From Phormidesmis priestleyi ULC007 (GTDB lineage: Bacteria; Cyanobacteriota; Cyanobacteriia; Leptolyngbyales; Leptolyngbyaceae): a stretch of DNA of 40,202 nt. A program made the position numbers and the translations under genes. Shown here one piece after another: positions 14,809 to 22,949 of this stretch. The DNA is taken from assembly GCF_001895925.1 (NCBI RefSeq), contig NZ_MPPI01000011.1:1-40202 (forward strand). The letters run 5' to 3'. Positions within the stretch are counted from its first letter, which is position 1; each line of letters opens with the position of its first letter. The notes under the pieces were generated by a model. The model searched no databases. It worked only from the letters and a program-made list of their open reading frames with translations, and was not told the origin of the DNA.

Positions 14809-15696
14809 GTGACTGTACAACGCTTAACATCAGTTGCTCTTGAGAAGCAAACCTGGGAATGGCAAGGACACCAGATTCAATATACGTCGGTTGGCAGTGG
14901 GCAGCCTTTGGTGTTGATTCATGGCTTTGGAGCCTCGATCGGGCACTGGCGCAAAAATATTCCCGTCCTGGCGGCTGCCGGATATCAAGTCTTTGCCCTT
15001 GATTTGCTGGGCTTTGGCAACTCTGCAAAGCCTGCGATCGATTACACGCTAGAGCTTTGGGTGGAGATGATTCGCGACTTTTGGCTGGCGAAGATTCAGC
15101 AGCCTGCGGTTTTTGTCGGCAACTCGATCGGCGGTCTGATCTGTCTAATGATTCTTGCAGAACACCCTGAAATGGCGGCGGGTGGAGTTTTGCTCAACTC
15201 AGCAGGTGGACTCAACCATCGCCCCGACGAATTAAACTTGCCACTGCGGTTTGTGATGGGCAGCTTTGCAAAACTGGTGGGTTCTAAAGCGATCGGTGCC
15301 TGGCTGTTTAATCGAGTTCGCCAAAAAGCTCGAATTCGCGGCAGCCTCAAACAGGTCTACAAGAATCCCGAAGCCATCACCGACGAATTAGTCGATCTGC
15401 TGTATCTTCCCTCTTGTGATCCGGGTGCTCAGGCGGTGTTTGCGTCTGTTTTGACTGCCCCCGCTGGGCCCAGACCAACCGAACTGTTGCCCCGTATTCA
15501 AGCTCCGCTTCTGGTTCTATGGGGAGAAGCCGATCCGTGGACTCCGATCGCAGGGTCACAAATCTATCAACAGCTAACAGAAACTCACAATGTTCAGTTT
15601 GTGGGAATTCCTGACACGGGGCATTGTCCCCATGACGAGCGACCCGAAGTAGTTAATCCGCTGATTCTCAACTGGCTCAAGACGATCGCACACTAA
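14809..15696 (+). CDS. Alpha/beta-fold hydrolase
   Basis: A 295-residue alpha/beta hydrolase, probably cytoplasmic. The oxyanion region is 'LVLIHGFGASIGHWRKNIPV'. The nucleophile elbow is 'VFVGNSIGGL' with Ser 106; the acid is Asp 242 in 'LVLWGEADPWTP'; the base is His 272 in 'IPDTGHCPHDERPE'. The triad is complete. The fold group includes esterases, lipases, haloalkane dehalogenases and C-C hydrolases; nothing here selects a substrate, although very similar proteins are common in cyanobacteria and plastids. The start is a GTG without an obvious ribosome binding site, and an 8-bp dyad lies just upstream. It converges on a small unknown gene, with 12 bp between stops. Confidence 0.88.
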   Translation: MTVQRLTSVALEKQTWEWQGHQIQYTSVGSGQPLVLIHGFGASIGHWRKNIPVLAAAGYQVFALDLLGFGNSAKPAIDYTLELWVEMIRDFWLAKIQQPAVFVGNSIGGLICLMILAEHPEMAAGGVLLNSAGGLNHRPDELNLPLRFVMGSFAKLVGSKAIGAWLFNRVRQKARIRGSLKQVYKNPEAITDELVDLLYLPSCDPGAQAVFASVLTAPAGPRPTELLPRIQAPLLVLWGEADPWTPIAGSQIYQQLTETHNVQFVGIPDTGHCPHDERPEVVNPLILNWLKTIAH

Positions 15697-15708
15697 CTTA
15701 AATCACGC

Positions 15709-15963
15709 TCAACGGTCTACGATCGCTGAGGCTGTTTGAGTGGGAGCGATCGCATAGGCTTGTGCAGTAGGCACCAACGTCCAACCCGCTTGTCTGAGTC
15801 GTTGATAAGTTGTCCAGCCTTTAGAAGCTCCAGGGATGGTCAAATCAGGAACTCGATAGTGAGATGCGGTGTAGGGCAACCAGGGTCTGTTTGGGTGTTC
15901 TCTTAAATGCAACACTTTATTTCCACCGCCCAATCCAGCCAGCCAGCACATTTGTCCATTCAT
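15709..15963 (-). CDS. Small conserved hypothetical protein
   Basis: An 84-residue protein rich in Trp, Tyr, Leu, Arg and Pro with no signal peptide or membrane helix: 'MNGQMCWLAGLGGGNKVLHL', then 'WLPYTASHYRVPDLTIPGAS' and 'WTTYQRLRQAGWTLVPTAQ'. I do not recognise a named family. The start at ATG 15963 is supported by AAGGA eight bases upstream on this strand; an ATG 27 bases earlier is in frame but lacks such a site. Its composition matches the surrounding genes, and the good ribosome binding site argues that it is real. Confidence 0.6.
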   Translation of the reverse strand: MNGQMCWLAGLGGGNKVLHLREHPNRPWLPYTASHYRVPDLTIPGASKGWTTYQRLRQAGWTLVPTAQAYAIAPTQTASAIVDR

Positions 15964-16567
15964 AAATCTTTTCCTTAAAGTACTAAACACGTTTTGCTGA
16001 ACCCTGGTTACTCAGCTTGTGATTATTTTTGACCCAGAGGGTTAGACGAGTTTTAGAGGTGTAACCAGACTGTTATCCAAACTTCATCGGTTTATGGTCT
16101 GATTACGCTTAGGTTATGTAAATCTTTGTTAAAGCGAATTGATAAAAAGACAGACTTATGCACACCAGCCAATTACTCTAAAGTTACATAGAAGATTCAC
16201 TCTATAGCAGGATGTTTAAGCGGAATCTACTGAGTAAAAGAGGCATCTGCGAGTCAGATTGGAAATTTGTTGGGTCAATATACTGAAAAGCTCGGATGCG
16301 ATCTTTAGAGAATTTAAGTATTAATTGACTGTTAATCAAATATCGATCGAGCGCTGGGGTCAAAAAAAGCTGTTCTTCCATGAAGGTAGCGATCGAAGGC
16401 TTCATGTTCTAAGATTCAAATTTTTCACTACAACCTCAGTTCTACGCAAATCGCGATCAGTCTCAAGATCAAGTAATTAATAGCCGCGATCCCAAAAAGT
16501 TCATCTGTTTTTGAGCCTTGATTTCATGCCTGAGTCGCAACTTCACAACACCCTGTTCTAACTTCTT
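15964..16567. other. Gene-free AT-rich stretch upstream of the DICT kinase gene
   Basis: About 600 bp, AT-rich, without a convincing gene. A minus-strand frame at 16405-16202 (67 codons) has no ribosome binding site and no family resemblance. The region must hold promoters for the leftward small gene and the rightward kinase gene, but no unambiguous promoter could be chosen. Confidence 0.45.
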
Positions 16568-18061
16568 ATGACTTTATTAGTCGCCCCAGAAATTTCTCTC
16601 TATGAATTAGCGGCTGACTCTGGGCAAACTCCCTTTGTCCAAGTTAGTCCCGCTACCTTCAAGTCGATGGTGAGTAACCTGATCGATTTATTGATTGAGC
16701 AGCAAACTTTGGCTGCGGTTTGGTCAAAGATGCCGCGTGGCCAAGCTTGGCAAACTGTACTCGATCGCTATTGCAGGCTTTCTGACCTTCCTCAAGCAGT
16801 TTATTTGTTGAAAAATCAGCGAGAGGAAATCTTTGACGACAGCATTCAGTCATTTGAACAGGGCGATCGTAATCTCGCAAATCACCCACTCATCACTTCA
16901 ATCTCGCTGGCTCCTGAAAGTCAGCTTAGACGTGAGTATTTTTTGCTGATTTGGTCAGAGCAGTTTTGCTGCTTGCTGATGGCTCACCGTTTTAAATCTC
17001 CTCAAGCGACGATCGAGCCTCCAGTTTTAGAAAGTGGGCCAGAAGATTCTCCTGACAAAAAGCAATCATTGAGCGTTCTGTTCTCGTTAGATCAGGCAAT
17101 GATTCGACAGTTTCTCAGTCAATTAAATCGAGAATTGCCGCTTCTAGACGCTTCTAGATGTGAGATTCGGGCACCTTGGGAGATGTTGATCGATCGAGTT
17201 CAACCCTTGCCTTTAGATGCAAAGTTGATGGGGCGGATTTTCACAAAACAAATTCAGCGTCAAGAAGAACTCTGGCAGCGATCGACCACTTACCGCAAAC
17301 AAGCCGAACTCGCATCGCTGCTGCAAAGGCAAAATGAGGAGCTATTGACGGCAATTCGGTTAAAAGATGAGTTTCTCAACAACGTGGGACAAGAGTTGAG
17401 AACGCCTTTGACTAACATGAAAACTGCCATCACTTTGCTCAACTCGCCCAATCTCAAGCCACCTCAAAAGCAGCGATATATGGATCTGCTGGTGAAAGAG
17501 TGCGATCGCCAAAGCACTCTGATTACGAGTCTGCTCGATCTGGTGAACCTCGATCAAAGGGCAGAACACACCACGATCCAATCGCTACAGTTGAGCGATG
17601 TCGTGCCGGGAGTCGTTAGCACCTATCAACCCCTGGCAGAAGAAAAAGGGGTGAAATTGGCTTACATCGTGCCCGAAGGCTTGCCACCTGTCGCATGTCT
17701 GAGTATGTGGCTCAAGCAAATTGTGATTAACCTGCTGCACAACGCGGTTAAATTTACGCCTAAGGATGGGCAGGTTTGGGTGCGGGCAAAACAGCAGGGC
17801 GACTATGTGCAGCTTGAGTTTCGCGATACGGGAATTGGAATTGCGCCCAGTGAAATTCCTAAAATATTTGATCGCTTCTATCGAGTGCGTCAAGCGATCG
17901 AACAAGAGACAGGGGGATCGGGTTTGGGGTTGACGATCGTTCAGCAACTTTTGCTGCACTGTGGCGGTTCCATCTCGGTGAAAAGCCGAATCGGTGAGGG
18001 TTCTACCTTCAATGTTTTGTTGCCAATCTATCAAAAACCAATAGAGCAAGAGGAGATCTAA
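16568..18061 (+). CDS. DICT-domain sensor histidine kinase with a substituted H-box
   Basis: A 497-residue soluble kinase-like protein. The N-terminal ~190 residues fit the DICT sensory domain found in cyanobacterial kinases and cyclases, which may bind a ligand or light-related cofactor. After a coiled-coil (about 225-262) comes the dimerisation region and an ATP-binding domain with N-box Asn 392 ('INLLHNAVKFTP'), G1 'RDTGIGIAPSEIPKIFDRFY' (Asp 420) and G2 'GGSGLGLTIVQQLL' (449-462). The H-box reads 'FLNNVGQELRTPLTNMK': the phospho-accepting His is Gln 275 (codon CAA at 17390-17392). ATP binding should be intact but autophosphorylation at the normal site cannot occur. It may act as a pseudokinase, a heterodimer partner, or through another residue. 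No response regulator gene is adjacent. Confidence 0.85.
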   Translation: MTLLVAPEISLYELAADSGQTPFVQVSPATFKSMVSNLIDLLIEQQTLAAVWSKMPRGQAWQTVLDRYCRLSDLPQAVYLLKNQREEIFDDSIQSFEQGDRNLANHPLITSISLAPESQLRREYFLLIWSEQFCCLLMAHRFKSPQATIEPPVLESGPEDSPDKKQSLSVLFSLDQAMIRQFLSQLNRELPLLDASRCEIRAPWEMLIDRVQPLPLDAKLMGRIFTKQIQRQEELWQRSTTYRKQAELASLLQRQNEELLTAIRLKDEFLNNVGQELRTPLTNMKTAITLLNSPNLKPPQKQRYMDLLVKECDRQSTLITSLLDLVNLDQRAEHTTIQSLQLSDVVPGVVSTYQPLAEEKGVKLAYIVPEGLPPVACLSMWLKQIVINLLHNAVKFTPKDGQVWVRAKQQGDYVQLEFRDTGIGIAPSEIPKIFDRFYRVRQAIEQETGGSGLGLTIVQQLLLHCGGSISVKSRIGEGSTFNVLLPIYQKPIEQEEI

Positions 18062-18135
18062 AGAGTTTTGAATTGAGTCTGTCTGCTGAGATCAGTGAGA
18101 CTATTGAAGTGTGAACTTCATGACTCATCATCTTT

Positions 18136-18612
18136 ATGTCTATCTCGATCACCCTTCACGCCGATCAGATTAATAGGTTAGACCTGTCTCCAGCGATCGC
18201 GGCAATCAATCCCCTGCTGTTGGAGATTCTTGCTTATGAGCAGCAGCTTCAGTTTACGATCGATTACCCGCTCGAACCCGATGACCCCAGAGAGCTATCT
18301 GAGATTCCAGAGGTGCGTTTGTGGTTTATCCGCTTGGATGCGCTGTATCCCTGGCTGCCGTTTTTAGTTGATTGGAAAGCTGGAGAACTGGGACGATATA
18401 CAGCAATGCTGGTGCCGCATCAGTTCCACCCCAAAGAGGGAATTCAGTACAACCCAGAGGCGCTAGAAATTTTTGTGATGAGTAAGACGTTTGTGCTGAT
18501 GAATTGGCTCAAGCAGCAGGGCATTGAGAGTCGATCGCGCCTCAAAGCGATGACACAAATGTTGGGCTATGAGTTAGACGACGCATTTTTTGATTTACTG
18601 GTCGAGAATTGA
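18136..18612 (+). CDS. crr6: CRR6 family NdhI maturation factor (DUF1817)
   Basis: A 158-residue soluble protein of the CRR6/DUF1817 family. In plants and in Synechocystis the family helps assemble the NdhI subunit into the NDH-1 complex, which drives cyclic electron flow and respiration. The central block 'DPRELSEIPEVRLWFIRLDA' followed by 'YPWLPFLVDWKAGELGRYTAMLVPHQF' and 'EGIQYNPEALEIFVMSKTFVL' is the family hallmark, as is the C-terminal 'MLGYELDDAFFDLL'. The length is typical. It follows the kinase gene by 74 bp and precedes a secreted-protein gene by 41 bp on the same strand. Confidence 0.87.
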   Translation: MSISITLHADQINRLDLSPAIAAINPLLLEILAYEQQLQFTIDYPLEPDDPRELSEIPEVRLWFIRLDALYPWLPFLVDWKAGELGRYTAMLVPHQFHPKEGIQYNPEALEIFVMSKTFVLMNWLKQQGIESRSRLKAMTQMLGYELDDAFFDLLVEN

Positions 18613-18653
18613 TCGCTGATTCTGAATCGTAAACTCTACTTGGAATAGGTGCC

Positions 18654-19076
18654 ATGACTTCTAAATTTTGGACGATCGCGCTGACAACAACTTTTCTGCT
18701 GGTCAGCCCAATCGCCAGCCTCAACGCCCGAACCTGCAAAAATAATTGTCCTGCCCCAGTTCTTCAATTTACGCCAGGTCAGCGCATCGTCGTGCAAGTT
18801 GTCAACCGCACCGAAAATCGAGTTGAAGTCGAAAAGGTGTTGGGCACGAACCCGATCTCAGTCGCACCAGGTCAGCAAATCGAATTTGAGCGCGGCGGCA
18901 GCACCGATCCTAATTTCTCGGTCGTGTTTTGGGATGTCACAGCATTGGCAATGAAATCGTCGCTTTCTAAGCCCAACCCCAACACATTACGAATCGAACT
19001 CAAATCAGAGCGCAAATATCCTCCGGGCGATCGCTCGGTCTACATCCGCAACGATGGCCGAGTCGATGTTTTTTAA
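18654..19076 (+). CDS. Small exported protein of unknown function
   Basis: A 140-residue protein with a signal peptide (MTSKFWTIALTTTFLLVSPI, cleavage near SLNA). The mature part holds two early cysteines ('TCKNNCPAP') that could form a disulfide, then a beta-rich domain: 'PGQRIVVQVVNRTENRVEVE', 'SVAPGQQIEFERGG', 'FSVVFWDVT', 'LRIELKSE' and a C-terminal 'RSVYIRNDGRVDVF'. I recognise it only as the kind of conserved hypothetical protein found in cyanobacteria. It sits 41 bp after crr6 and 60 bp before recJ in the same direction. Confidence 0.75.
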   Translation: MTSKFWTIALTTTFLLVSPIASLNARTCKNNCPAPVLQFTPGQRIVVQVVNRTENRVEVEKVLGTNPISVAPGQQIEFERGGSTDPNFSVVFWDVTALAMKSSLSKPNPNTLRIELKSERKYPPGDRSVYIRNDGRVDVF

Positions 19077-19136
19077 AGAGTCAAGAGAAAGTTTTATGAT
19101 TTGCGCTTTTATGTCGGTAAGATGGGCTGAGTCTTT

Positions 19137-21182
19137 TTGGATCGATCGCCTGTGTTAGAGCTACCTGTTTCTCGATCGAGTCTGTCTCCCCGTGCTGCAA
19201 TTCCTGACCAACGTTGGAATATTTTTCCCAGTCAGGCAGAACGAGCGGAGCAGCTTGCTCAAACAACGAGCTTGTCTCCCTTGTTAACTCAGGTGTTGCT
19301 CAATCGAAAAATCCAGACACCCGAACAGATCAAGGTTTACTTAGATCCCGACTCTCAAGATTTACCGTCACCCTTAGAAGACTTTCCAGATCTGCCCATC
19401 AGCTTAGAGTTGCTGATCAACGCCATCAATCAACGCCAGCGCATCGCGATTTGTGGAGACTATGACGCAGACGGTATGACTAGCACGGCTCTGCTGCTGA
19501 GAGCGTTGCGGTCTTTGGGTGCGCGAGTCGATTATGCAATCCCCAGCCGGATGAGTGAGGGATATGGCATTAACGAACGGATCGTTGAAGACTTCCATGA
19601 AGAAGGAGTTTCACTCATTCTCACCGTCGATAACGGCATTATGGCGCACAAGCCGATCGCCAGAGCAAGAGAGTTAGGGTTAGCTGTGATCATCACCGAT
19701 CACCACGATTTGCCGCCTATTTTGCCCGATGCCAACGCGATTCTCAACCCCAAGCTGATTGCCGAAACGTCGCCTTATCGCAGCATGGCGGGCGTGGGTG
19801 TCGCTTATGTTTTGGCGCTATCGCTGGCACAGAGTTTTGACCAAACGCGAGAACTTCGAGATGTTTTATTAGAACTCTTTACGCTGGGCACGATCGCCGA
19901 TCTCGCACCACTTCTGGGCGTAAATCGTCGCTGGGTGAAACGGGGCTTACAACTGTTGCCGAAGTCCAAACTATCAGGCGTTCAGGCGCTCATTCAAGTC
20001 GCAGGATTGAGCGGTGAGAAAAATCTGAAGCCAGAAGCGATCGGCTTTCGCTTAGGACCACGCATCAATGCAGTGGGTCGTTTAGCAGATCCCCAAATTG
20101 TGATCGAACTGCTGATTACTGACGATGATGGGGTCGCTTTAGAACAGGCGATGAAGTGTGAGCAGATTAACAAACAGCGTCAGCAACTCTGCGAACAGAT
20201 TGAGCGAGAAGCGATCGAAGCTTACGAACAAGGCTCACTAGATGCAAAGGACGATCGGGTGCTGCTGCTCGTGCAACCGGGCTGGCATCATGGCGTGATT
20301 GGCATCGTGGCATCTCGGTTAGTCGAGCGCTATGGCGTTCCTGTGTTTATCGGTACTTACGAAGACGAGGCTCAACAACACATTCGAGGATCAGCTCGCA
20401 GCATTCCAGAGTTTAATGTCTTCGAGGCGCTGGAATTCTGTAAAGATCTGATGCTCAAATGTGGGGGGCACAAAGCAGCAGGCGGGTTTTCGTTTGAGGC
20501 GAGTCAATTGGATGCGATTCGATCGCGCCTCCGCACCTTTGCCCATCAATCCTTAAAACCAGAACACCTCAAGCCGCTCGTCACCGTTGACACTCAGGCA
20601 AATCTCAATCAAATTGACTTAAGCTTCTATGCTCAAATTGATGCCCTTCACCCCTGCGGCATGGAGAACCCCGACCCCGTATTTTGGACTCCGAATGTGC
20701 GGATTAGTGACCAAAAAATGATTGGCAAAGGACACCTCAAATTAATGGTGTGTCAAGAAGATTTGGCAGCCGATGAATTTGCAGCAGGTCAAAAACTGCA
20801 AGCGATCGCGTGGCGTTGGGGCGAATATTATCCCTTACCCAAGCATTTGGATATTGCCTACCGAGTTAGAACCAACGAGTGGAATGGAGATATTTCGGTT
20901 CAGCTAGAAATCATTGGAGTCAGGCTGCCTTCTCAGTCGGCAAATTCTGGCGTTGAATTTTCTCACAGTCAGCGCAATTACACCTGCGTGATTTTAGAGC
21001 GAGACGGCATCAAAGAACTCAGAATTCGCAACTTTAAAGGCGAGGTTCTAGCCATTCAAAAAGGGCAAAAAACGGGGACTTTAGGGAAGACTCCGCAGAC
21101 GACGAAAGAGGTAGACGTTTCTCAACCGCAGTTCTATCACTTGATCAAAGCAGCGATGCAAGTCTTAGGAGTGGGCGAGTAA
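19137..21182 (+). CDS. recJ: Single-stranded-DNA-specific exonuclease RecJ
   Basis: About 681 residues. RecJ degrades single-stranded DNA 5' to 3' in mismatch repair and recombination. DHH-family motifs are present: 'ICGDYDADGMTSTALL', 'LILTVDNGI' and 'VIITDHHDLPP' (DHH), then 'NPKLI' and 'MAGVGVAYVL'. The DHHA1 domain carries 'GWHHGVIGIVASRLVERYGV', 'RGSARSIPEFNVFEAL' and 'CGGHKAAGGFSF'. The OB-fold region follows (about 470-590), and there is a C-terminal extension of about 80 residues with no motif. The gene begins with TTG 19137 or, less upstream, GTG 19152; neither has a clear ribosome binding site. The stop is followed by a hairpin whose T-run serves the opposite strand. Confidence 0.94.
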   Translation: MDRSPVLELPVSRSSLSPRAAIPDQRWNIFPSQAERAEQLAQTTSLSPLLTQVLLNRKIQTPEQIKVYLDPDSQDLPSPLEDFPDLPISLELLINAINQRQRIAICGDYDADGMTSTALLLRALRSLGARVDYAIPSRMSEGYGINERIVEDFHEEGVSLILTVDNGIMAHKPIARARELGLAVIITDHHDLPPILPDANAILNPKLIAETSPYRSMAGVGVAYVLALSLAQSFDQTRELRDVLLELFTLGTIADLAPLLGVNRRWVKRGLQLLPKSKLSGVQALIQVAGLSGEKNLKPEAIGFRLGPRINAVGRLADPQIVIELLITDDDGVALEQAMKCEQINKQRQQLCEQIEREAIEAYEQGSLDAKDDRVLLLVQPGWHHGVIGIVASRLVERYGVPVFIGTYEDEAQQHIRGSARSIPEFNVFEALEFCKDLMLKCGGHKAAGGFSFEASQLDAIRSRLRTFAHQSLKPEHLKPLVTVDTQANLNQIDLSFYAQIDALHPCGMENPDPVFWTPNVRISDQKMIGKGHLKLMVCQEDLAADEFAAGQKLQAIAWRWGEYYPLPKHLDIAYRVRTNEWNGDISVQLEIIGVRLPSQSANSGVEFSHSQRNYTCVILERDGIKELRIRNFKGEVLAIQKGQKTGTLGKTPQTTKEVDVSQPQFYHLIKAAMQVLGVGE

Positions 21183-21190
21183 TTCACATG

Positions 21191-21217
21191 AAAAAGCCCG
21201 ATCGTGACGATCGGGCT
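21191..21217 (-). terminator. Intrinsic terminator of psb30 (minus strand)
   Basis: AGCCCGATCGT (21195-21205) and ACGATCGGGCT (21207-21217) form a nearly continuous palindrome. Read leftward the hairpin is followed by TTTTT (21195-21191). It is about 95 bp beyond the psb30 stop and only 13 bp from the convergent recJ stop. Confidence 0.75.
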
Positions 21218-21312
21218 GTGGAGCTACTCTCTCTTAAACTTTATAAAACTTTGTCAAGCTAGCTGAATACCCTCAGCTACGGCTACTGACCTAAACCACC
21301 TTTAGGAAACTT

Positions 21313-21432
21313 TTAAAGATTGCCGTTCCGCAAAGCGAGCAAGAAAATCACAGCGGGCCCTGCAATCACGATCGCTGCAAGCATTGACAACTGAGCAATC
21401 GCCTCAAAATTGATATTGCTTAGAAACTCCAT
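21313..21432 (-). CDS. psb30: Photosystem II subunit Psb30 (Ycf12)
   Basis: A 39-residue single-helix thylakoid protein. Read from ATG 21432-21430, it gives MEFLSNINFEAIAQLSMLAA then a second half 'IVIAGPAVIFLLALRNGNL' ending at the TAA 21315-21313. The signature 'IAQL…L…V..GP.VIFLLA.R.GNL' is that of Psb30/Ycf12, a peripheral subunit near PsbJ and PsbK that stabilises photosystem II. The stretch GGGAGGGGAA before the ATG is an excellent ribosome binding site. A minus-strand terminator lies at 21217-21191. It is monocistronic and convergent with recJ. Confidence 0.92.
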   Translation of the reverse strand: MEFLSNINFEAIAQLSMLAAIVIAGPAVIFLLALRNGNL

Positions 21433-21636
21433 TTCCCCTCCCAACAAGCCTGATAACGTCTGAACCGAAACCGCAACCGCTAATATCTTATCGGTACGAT
21501 CGCACCTTTCTTAAAGAACTTTACAAAACTATAAAAGACTTAAACTGCGTCAGCTAACCATTATGTTTTGTTAAAGTGGATCATTCGCGCTTGTTCAGTC
21601 TCTCATATTCTTGATCGGCTTCAGCGCCACCAAAAA

Positions 21637-21685
21637 CCGCTATCCCCCTACGACCCGCTTCGCTGAGGTCGTAGGGGGATAGCGG
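21637..21685. repeat. Left-end hairpin of the TnpB element (19-bp perfect stem)
   Basis: CCGCTATCCCCCTACGACC (21637-21655) and GGTCGTAGGGGGATAGCGG (21667-21685) pair without mismatch around the loop CGCTTCGCTGA. The complement of the loop region, TCAGCGAAGCG, nearly equals the right-end loop TCAGCGTAAGCG. It lies 65 bp upstream of the tnpB start and might also block read-through transcription into the gene. Confidence 0.8.
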
Positions 21686-21714
21686 GGCAAATGCAGTGAA
21701 ACGGAATTTGCCAA

Positions 21715-21743
21715 TTGTCTTTGCCTCCCACAAGTGGTATTAT
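21715..21743 (+). promoter_or_regulatory. Promoter of tnpB (predicted leaderless transcript)
   Basis: TTGTCT (21715-21720) and TATTAT (21738-21743) are separated by exactly 17 bp, a good sigma-70-type pair. Transcription would begin around 21750, at the ATG (21751), so the mRNA would have almost no 5' leader. No ribosome binding site precedes the ATG. Confidence 0.6.
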
Positions 21744-21750
21744 TGTACTC

Positions 21751-22938
21751 ATGAAACAAGTCCTGACAATCGTTGTAAAGCTTCAACCTACCCCTGAGCA
21801 AGTGTCTAAAATGGATGCTTCGCTCCAGGCGTTTGCGAATGCTTGCAACTATGTCAACGACAATACCGATCCTAAAATCACCAACAAGATTGCACTGCAA
21901 GCCCTGACCTACCAGACCATCAAAGCCGAGTTCGACTTGGTGGCAAACATGGCAGTCAGGGCGTGCGCTCGTGTCGGTGCAAATCGCAAAACGGCAAAGC
22001 TTAAAGGCAAGCCAGTTAAAAAGTTTGCACCAACCAGCATGGACTGTGACAAAGACTTGTTCACCTTCAGGGAGAAGGATTGGGAAGTCAGCCTCGCCAC
22101 CGTCCAGGGCAGAGAACGAGTCAGACTGAATGCTGGCAACTATCAGAGAGGGAAGCTCAAGGGCTGCAAGCCAACCTCGGCTCAACTGTGCAAGCATCGT
22201 GACGGCAAGTTCTATCTGCACATTCAACTCAAGGATGAAGCGCCAGAGCCAATTCAATCGCGCAATGTGATTGGCGTTGACTTTGGACGCAGAGACATTG
22301 CCGTTACGTCTGAAGGAGAAAAGTGGGACGGTCAGGACATCCAGCAAGTTCGAGATAAATTCTCCAAAGTCAGAGCATCGCTGCAAGCAAAAGCCTCGAA
22401 AGGCACAAGGTCTACTCGCCGTCGGGCGAGACAGATCTTGCAACGGCTGTCGGGCAGAGAGCGACGCTATCAGCAATGGTTGAACCATCGAATCAGCAAA
22501 GCAATTGTGCAGCAAGCCAAAGCGCTTGAAGCGGTGATTGCGGTAGAGGATTTGACAGGCATTCGAGAACGCACCAACGAACTGCGGCGCAACAAGACTG
22601 AGCGCAGACGTTCTAATAGTTGGGCGTTCTATCAGTTGCGCCTGTTCATTGCTTACAAAGCAATTCAGGCAGGCGTGGAGATGGTCGCGGTGAATCCGGC
22701 TTATACCAGTCAAACCTGTCACCAATGCCTGCACATTCACCCCGTTAAAGGCAAGTCTTATCGTAGTGGTAAGCGCTTTCAGTGTGGTCATTGCGAGTGG
22801 TCTGGGGATGCTGATTTGAATGGGTCAAGGATGATCAAGATTTTGGGGCTGTCTGTAAACCAGCCTAGAGGTTCGGAGCTTGCTTGTTCTTTGAACAGTC
22901 ACGCTTCAGGGCTACTAAAAGCTCCCCGTTCAGCGTAA
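21751..22938 (+). CDS. tnpB: RNA-guided endonuclease TnpB (IS200/IS605 family)
   Basis: A 395-residue TnpB. In studied relatives it is a small RuvC-type nuclease guided by an RNA from the element's right end, which cuts sites left empty after transposition and so retains the element. RuvC motifs look complete: Asp 177 in 'NVIGVDFGRRDIAV', Glu 266 in 'VIAVEDLTGIRE', and Asp in 'SGDADLNGSRMI' (353-355). A four-cysteine zinc ribbon is present (C323, C326, C345, C348). The N-terminal ~160 residues match the nucleic-acid-binding part. The chosen ATG starts at the family's usual 'MKQVLTIVVKL'; a longer frame starts inside the promoter. Because nothing is broken the protein may be active. The 3' end of the gene probably overlaps the guide RNA. 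Confidence 0.93.
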   Translation: MKQVLTIVVKLQPTPEQVSKMDASLQAFANACNYVNDNTDPKITNKIALQALTYQTIKAEFDLVANMAVRACARVGANRKTAKLKGKPVKKFAPTSMDCDKDLFTFREKDWEVSLATVQGRERVRLNAGNYQRGKLKGCKPTSAQLCKHRDGKFYLHIQLKDEAPEPIQSRNVIGVDFGRRDIAVTSEGEKWDGQDIQQVRDKFSKVRASLQAKASKGTRSTRRRARQILQRLSGRERRYQQWLNHRISKAIVQQAKALEAVIAVEDLTGIRERTNELRRNKTERRRSNSWAFYQLRLFIAYKAIQAGVEMVAVNPAYTSQTCHQCLHIHPVKGKSYRSGKRFQCGHCEWSGDADLNGSRMIKILGLSVNQPRGSELACSLNSHASGLLKAPRSA

Positions 22939-22949
22939 GCGACGGGGAG
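22922..22949 (+). repeat. Right-end hairpin of the TnpB element / putative guide-RNA 3' scaffold
   Basis: CTCCCCGT (22922-22929) pairs with ACGGGGAG (22942-22949) around TCAGCGTAAGCG. The stem overlaps the tnpB stop codon (22936-22938 lies in the loop). In known TnpB systems the guide RNA ends near such a hairpin and takes its guide from DNA just past the right end, so sequence after about 22956 would be the guide. That RNA is inferred, not seen. Confidence 0.65.

Noticed and set aside
16202-16405. 67-codon minus-strand frame before the kinase gene
   Set aside because: No ribosome binding site, AT-rich, and no resemblance to known proteins; kept only as part of the gene-free stretch.
17585-18049. 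154-codon antisense frame inside the kinase gene
   Set aside because: It is fully opposite the ATPase domain coding sequence and has no family features.
21640-22791. 383-codon open frame antisense to tnpB
   Set aside because: It lies wholly opposite the well-supported tnpB gene, shows no known domain, and its composition (Cys/Leu/Arg/Ser-rich) is what the complement of a GC-balanced gene gives.
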